From positions 1 through 9,371 of the forward strand of contig CALCHA010000515.1 of NCBI GenBank assembly GCA_937901265.1: DNA of 9,371 nucleotides. Direction: 5' to 3'. Under the pieces are notes generated by a model. The model was not told the DNA's origin. It saw only the letters and a list, made by a program, of their open reading frames with translations, and did not search any database. The DNA is from an uncultured Phycisphaerales bacterium (GTDB taxonomy: Bacteria; Planctomycetota; Phycisphaerae; WQYP01). Shown here piece after piece: positions 6,136-9,371 of this stretch; position 1 is the stretch's first letter; each line of letters starts with the position of its first letter. Position numbers and translations under genes: made by a program.

Positions 6136-8937
6136 TCAAAGGCGGCGATAGACCCCTTTGCGTTTGAGCCGCCACTGAAGGATAGGGCGCAGAACCAGCA
6201 GGGTTGCAAGATAAATGCAGGTCGTGCCGACAGCCATCACCCAGCCCAGAGAAGCGAGGCCGCGATGGCGGGCGAGGAGCAGGAAGCCGAAGGAGAAGGA
6301 GGTGACGATGGCGCAGAGCAACAGGGCGCGGTCGGAAACGTCCCAGTTCTTCCAGATGCGTCGCGGATCGTGCAAGGTCTCGCGATAGCGGTGCACCATG
6401 AAGACGCCATACTCGTGGCCGGCACCGATGAGGATCGGCAGGCCGAAGAAATTGGCAAAATTCCAGCTTCCGGGGATGCCCCAGGGCTCGCCCATCGCGC
6501 GCCAGAGCCACATGCACAGCAGCAGCATGGGGAGGCCCAGCGCGAGGACGGAGACCGCCAGCAGCGTCTGGCCGACGTTGCGGAGGTCGAGCAGGACCAG
6601 GAGCACGATGAGGATCAGTGCCGCGACGGTGGCCGTGCGGAAGGCTTTGTGAATTTCCTGAACGGAATGGTAAAGCTGCGGGGCGATGCCGGTGAGGACG
6701 ACGTCGGGGGGCGTGCGGGTTTCCACCTCCTTGACAAAACGTTCGAGCGCTCCGGGTTCCCAGAGGTCCTCTTTGGGATAGACGTAGAGGGCGTAGGTCA
6801 GGTGGTCGGCCATGGGTTGCGAAGCGGCCGTTGCATCGTGTTCGCTGCGCGGGGATTCCAGCGGTGCCAGGGAGCTTACCAGGTGATCGCGCAAGGACCG
6901 GGGCAGGCGCGCGATGTCCAGCGGCGGCGGGGCGAACATCGCGGCCTTGCTGCGCAGCTCCGCCAGCAGCGAGGTCTGCCATGCGGCCAGACGCGGCAGC
7001 AGCGTGGCCGGATCGCCGCCCAGGGTGGTCGTGAGTTCCGCCACCGTTTGCCGCAGCTCGGTCAGATTGGCCTCACCTTTTTGCGACCAGTTTGCGACCA
7101 TCTTGTCCAGCCCCGCTGCAATGTTGGTCAGATCTTTGGCATCGGGCGCGGGCGGCGGCTGCCAGGCGATCTTCGCGGCGGCGGCGTTGTGCTGGTCGAG
7201 CCATGCCTGCTTGTCGATGGCATCGAGGATGCTCTCGGTGTCGCGAATGGTGGAGTTTTGATCGGGCGCGGGCGTGAGTTGTTTGCGCGCTTCGCGCAGC
7301 TCGTCGAGGTTGTCGCTGGTGATGGCGGCAAACCATGTCGGCAGCTTGTGCACGCTCTGCACCGATTCCAGCGATTGTGCCTGCAGCCGCAGGAGGTTCG
7401 GGTCGAATTGCGGCGGGAGGCTCAGCCACAGTCCCGCTGCCGCGACGACCACCCAGAGCGCCGGCACGATCAGCCGCCACCCGCCGGCCTTGGGAATTGT
7501 CTCGTGGTCGTGGTAGCGGTCGCCTTCCTCGACTTTGCCGACGTTGGCGGGGAAGAGGGTCAGCATCGCGGGCAGGAGCGTGTAGCCGGCCGCGAGGCAG
7601 AGCAGGAGTCCGCCGCCGGCGATGACGCCCAGCTCGGCGGCCCCCTGGAAACGGGTGAGGGTGGAGACGAGGAAGGCCCCGGCAGCTCCGGCGCAGGCGG
7701 TGGATATGGGCGGGCTGACGTAGCGGAACACCCGCGCCCAGATGGCCTGGGGGCGGGAGTAGCGTTTTTTCTCGAAGCGGTAGCGCGTCAGGATTTGAAT
7801 CAGGTAGTCCATGCCGATGCCGATGAGGGCAATGACGAAGACCAGTGATAGGAGGTTGAGCCTTCCGACGGAGATCGCCGCCCACCCGAAGGTCCAGCCG
7901 ATGCCGACGCCGAGGCATATTTCCGCGACGATGGCCAGCCACAGGTTGCGCAGGAAAATCAGGAGCGCGACGAACACCAGGGAGAGCCCGCAGATTTCCG
8001 CCAGGGTGGTGTCCTGATCGCTGGTGCGCATCTCATCGGCTTCAAGTGCGGGCCTGCCGGTGATGACAGGCTTGCGGAAATCGTCGAAGCTCGCGGCGGC
8101 GGCATCGACCGCCGCGCACATGCGCTCCAGCGGTTCGGTCACATCGGCGAGCGAGGAATAATCACGTTTTTGATACACGTTGATGATCATGATCTTGTCG
8201 TTGCGCCGCTGTGCATCGCGGCGCTTCGACTCGTCGGGAATCATGTTGTAGCCGTAGATGGAGGGATCGGTGGCTGCGTGCGCGCTGAGCAGGTTGAGAT
8301 CGGGCGTCTGGACCCCTGTGTGCCAGTCGGCGACGGAGGTGTGCAGGGCACTGTCCAGGGAGCGGGCCAGCACCGCCGCGAGCGGTGCGGCGTCTTTGGC
8401 CGGCCCCTGCCCGATGGCATTAAAGAGCCGCTGCACCGGGTTGCTTCCCAGCACGAGCGCGTCGAGCCCCGGCTTTTCCCCCACCACCTTCATCAACTGG
8501 CTGAACTGCTGAAACTCCGCACTTTCGGTTTTCACCTGTTCCCAGGGCGCGAACTCGAGCGCCTGATCGCCGAGCTCCTCGAGCGACACGTGGGACTCCA
8601 CCCGATCCACATCGTCCTTCAGCGCCCGCAGGTTGCCGGTGATTTTGTCTGCCAGTGCGATCCAGCGCTTCGCGGGCGGCGGATGGCCGTAATCTCGCGG
8701 CTCGACGATCACGACGAAGCATTCGTTCTCGGGGAACTGGGAATCGTAGCGCAGGTAGGCTTTGAAAAACGGCAGCGAGGGGGTGAGCAGAGCGTTCTGA
8801 TCGGTCGACAGGGAGAGGTGCACTTTGGCGAAGAGGAGGGACGCCACCAGCAGGAGGGCGCACACCGCGAGGGTTATCTTCGGATGGTGAACAACCCGGA
8901 TGACCGCTTTGATGAGCTGCCGCTGTACAAACCCCAT
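6136..8937 (-). CDS. MMPL/RND-family transporter, HpnN-like (lipid/hopanoid export candidate)
   Basis: 933 residues with the two-fold RND architecture. TM1 is at about 20-38, a first periplasmic loop at 39-312, five or six helices between about 313 and 506, a second periplasmic loop at 507-767, and five helices at about 768-785, 790-812, 827-847, 870-889 and 897-918. The family moves lipids across the inner membrane using the proton gradient. The likely proton-relay pair D377-Y378 sits in GIGMDYLIQ; the matching site in the second half reads GHEYG, with E842-Y843. The segment ending the second loop (YVYPKEDLWEPGALERFV, then ITG-like strands and HKAF) resembles HpnN, the hopanoid transporter, in which Pk.d..d..al..F is shared; identity with HpnN itself is inference. 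ATG 8937 has an AGGG seven bases upstream. It lies 17 bp before the aldehyde dehydrogenase and 88 bp after the aminotransferase, forming an operon. Confidence 0.88.
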   Translation of the reverse strand: MGFVQRQLIKAVIRVVHHPKITLAVCALLLVASLLFAKVHLSLSTDQNALLTPSLPFFKAYLRYDSQFPENECFVVIVEPRDYGHPPPAKRWIALADKITGNLRALKDDVDRVESHVSLEELGDQALEFAPWEQVKTESAEFQQFSQLMKVVGEKPGLDALVLGSNPVQRLFNAIGQGPAKDAAPLAAVLARSLDSALHTSVADWHTGVQTPDLNLLSAHAATDPSIYGYNMIPDESKRRDAQRRNDKIMIINVYQKRDYSSLADVTEPLERMCAAVDAAAASFDDFRKPVITGRPALEADEMRTSDQDTTLAEICGLSLVFVALLIFLRNLWLAIVAEICLGVGIGWTFGWAAISVGRLNLLSLVFVIALIGIGMDYLIQILTRYRFEKKRYSRPQAIWARVFRYVSPPISTACAGAAGAFLVSTLTRFQGAAELGVIAGGGLLLCLAAGYTLLPAMLTLFPANVGKVEEGDRYHDHETIPKAGGWRLIVPALWVVVAAAGLWLSLPPQFDPNLLRLQAQSLESVQSVHKLPTWFAAITSDNLDELREARKQLTPAPDQNSTIRDTESILDAIDKQAWLDQHNAAAAKIAWQPPPAPDAKDLTNIAAGLDKMVANWSQKGEANLTELRQTVAELTTTLGGDPATLLPRLAAWQTSLLAELRSKAAMFAPPPLDIARLPRSLRDHLVSSLAPLESPRSEHDATAASQPMADHLTYALYVYPKEDLWEPGALERFVKEVETRTPPDVVLTGIAPQLYHSVQEIHKAFRTATVAALILIVLLVLLDLRNVGQTLLAVSVLALGLPMLLLCMWLWRAMGEPWGIPGSWNFANFFGLPILIGAGHEYGVFMVHRYRETLHDPRRIWKNWDVSDRALLLCAIVTSFSFGFLLLARHRGLASLGWVMAVGTTCIYLATLLVLRPILQWRLKRKGVYRRL

Positions 8938-9025
8938 GAGTGCCCTGGAATAAGCAAGAGGACCCGCGCCGCCCGCATGACGAATCGAACGGCCCGGGGA
9001 TTATGCTGCAGAATGGGTGAGGGTG
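8938..9025 (-). other. Gap between the aminotransferase and MMPL genes
   Basis: 88 bp, the widest spacing in the minus-strand operon. It contains the AGGG ribosome site of the MMPL gene. No clear terminator hairpin with a T run is present, so read-through from the aminotransferase gene is likely; a separate weak promoter cannot be excluded. Confidence 0.4.
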
Positions 9026-9371
9026 CTACGCGCGAACGGCCCCCACCCCCAGGCGCACCATGGTTTTGAGGGTGGAGCGGGTTCGCGACGTCTTGCCAAG
9101 GACATCCTCCATCGCGCCGAGAAACCAGTCCATGTCGGCCTGGGTCACGGTCATCGGGGGAAGGAACTTGATGACTTCGGTGTGATAGCCCGCCACCTGC
9201 GAGAGGATGCGGTGCTCGTGAAGCAGCGGCACGATGACTGTTTGTCCGAAGACCGCGAAGTTCATCTTGTGCAGGGCATCCCACTTCTGCTGCAGCAAAA
9301 AGCCCGACTTGGGCCGGGCGAAGTCGATGGCGAACATGAGCCCTTTGCCGCGGACCTCGGAGACGAACGGG
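9026..9371 (-). CDS. Class-III PLP-dependent aminotransferase, C-terminal 114 residues (5' end outside window)
   Basis: Only the C-terminal domain is in view; the frame is open to the window edge. It opens with PFVSEVRGKGLMFAIDF, the characteristic VRGkGLm strand of class-III (ornithine/acetylornithine/GABA-type) aminotransferases, which move an amino group between a primary amine or amino acid and a keto acid. The PLP-lysine and N-terminal domain are not visible. The segment VIVPLLHEHRILSQVAGYH, then EVIKFLPPMTVTQADMDWFL, is a variant I associate with the subgroup containing HpnO, the enzyme that makes aminobacteriohopanetriol; this is from memory and moderate at best. Alternatives are putrescine, diaminobutyrate or other omega-amine transaminases. 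It is first in the visible operon with the MMPL transporter and aldehyde dehydrogenase. Confidence 0.85.
   Translation of the reverse strand, partial: PFVSEVRGKGLMFAIDFARPKSGFLLQQKWDALHKMNFAVFGQTVIVPLLHEHRILSQVAGYHTEVIKFLPPMTVTQADMDWFLGAMEDVLGKTSRTRSTLKTMVRLGVGAVRA

Noticed and set aside
6119..6982. N-terminal extension of the aldehyde dehydrogenase open frame
   Set aside because: It is an out-of-phase reading of the MMPL gene, is Pro/Arg/Ala-rich, and has no ALDH sequence; AGGAG before ATG 6118 marks the real start.
9000..9028. CATAAT on the minus strand as a -10 element for the MMPL gene
   Set aside because: The matching -35 (TAGCAC, 17-bp spacing) fits only three of six positions, and the element lies between tightly grouped operon genes.

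Overview
The window is a 9.4 kb piece of a GC-rich bacterial chromosome. The gene set fits a Gram-negative bacterium, and a planctomycete/Phycisphaerae-type lineage is my best guess: a Maf/DUF115 glycosyltransferase-like protein, an HDOD protein, a lipoprotein with Asp at +2, an FdhD, an HpnN-like MMPL transporter, and haemagglutinin-like repeats of the kind seen in giant surface proteins. The lineage is inferred from gene content only. There is no rRNA, tRNA, CRISPR array or insertion sequence.

Layout, left to right. (1) 1-1675, minus strand: a Maf/DUF115 protein whose conserved domain stops abruptly at residue 420 and runs in frame into about 1.3 copies of a 97-residue surface-protein repeat. 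(2) 1699-2400 and 2481-3365, plus strand: a two-helix membrane protein with an NTF2-like domain, then an HDOD signalling protein. (3) 3372-3707, minus strand: a small lipoprotein, convergent with the HDOD gene. (4) 3847-4719, plus strand: fdhD, overlapping tail to tail with (5). (5) 4685-9371, minus strand: a probable operon in the order class-III aminotransferase (5' end outside the window), MMPL/RND transporter, aldehyde dehydrogenase.

How the genes may work together. The right-hand operon is the most coherent unit. An HpnN-like lipid exporter beside a class-III aminotransferase recalls hopanoid side-chain tailoring and transport (HpnN/HpnO), with the aldehyde dehydrogenase as an extra oxidising step; this is inference from family resemblance and order. 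FdhD serves molybdenum/tungsten formate dehydrogenase, but no formate dehydrogenase gene is visible. The NTF2-like and HDOD genes probably share a transcript; their joint role is unknown.

The oddest feature is the left edge. The Maf gene changes identity, repeat content and codon use at one point (about 416-421). Codons ending in A/T fall from 8 of 41 just before to 3 of 131 just after. The repeat also continues in the same frame past a stop codon to the window edge. This is either a real recombination/gene fusion or an assembly chimera, and it should be settled before the gene is interpreted. The same gene carries a nine-G run near its 5' end, the type of tract that phase-varies maf genes in Campylobacter.
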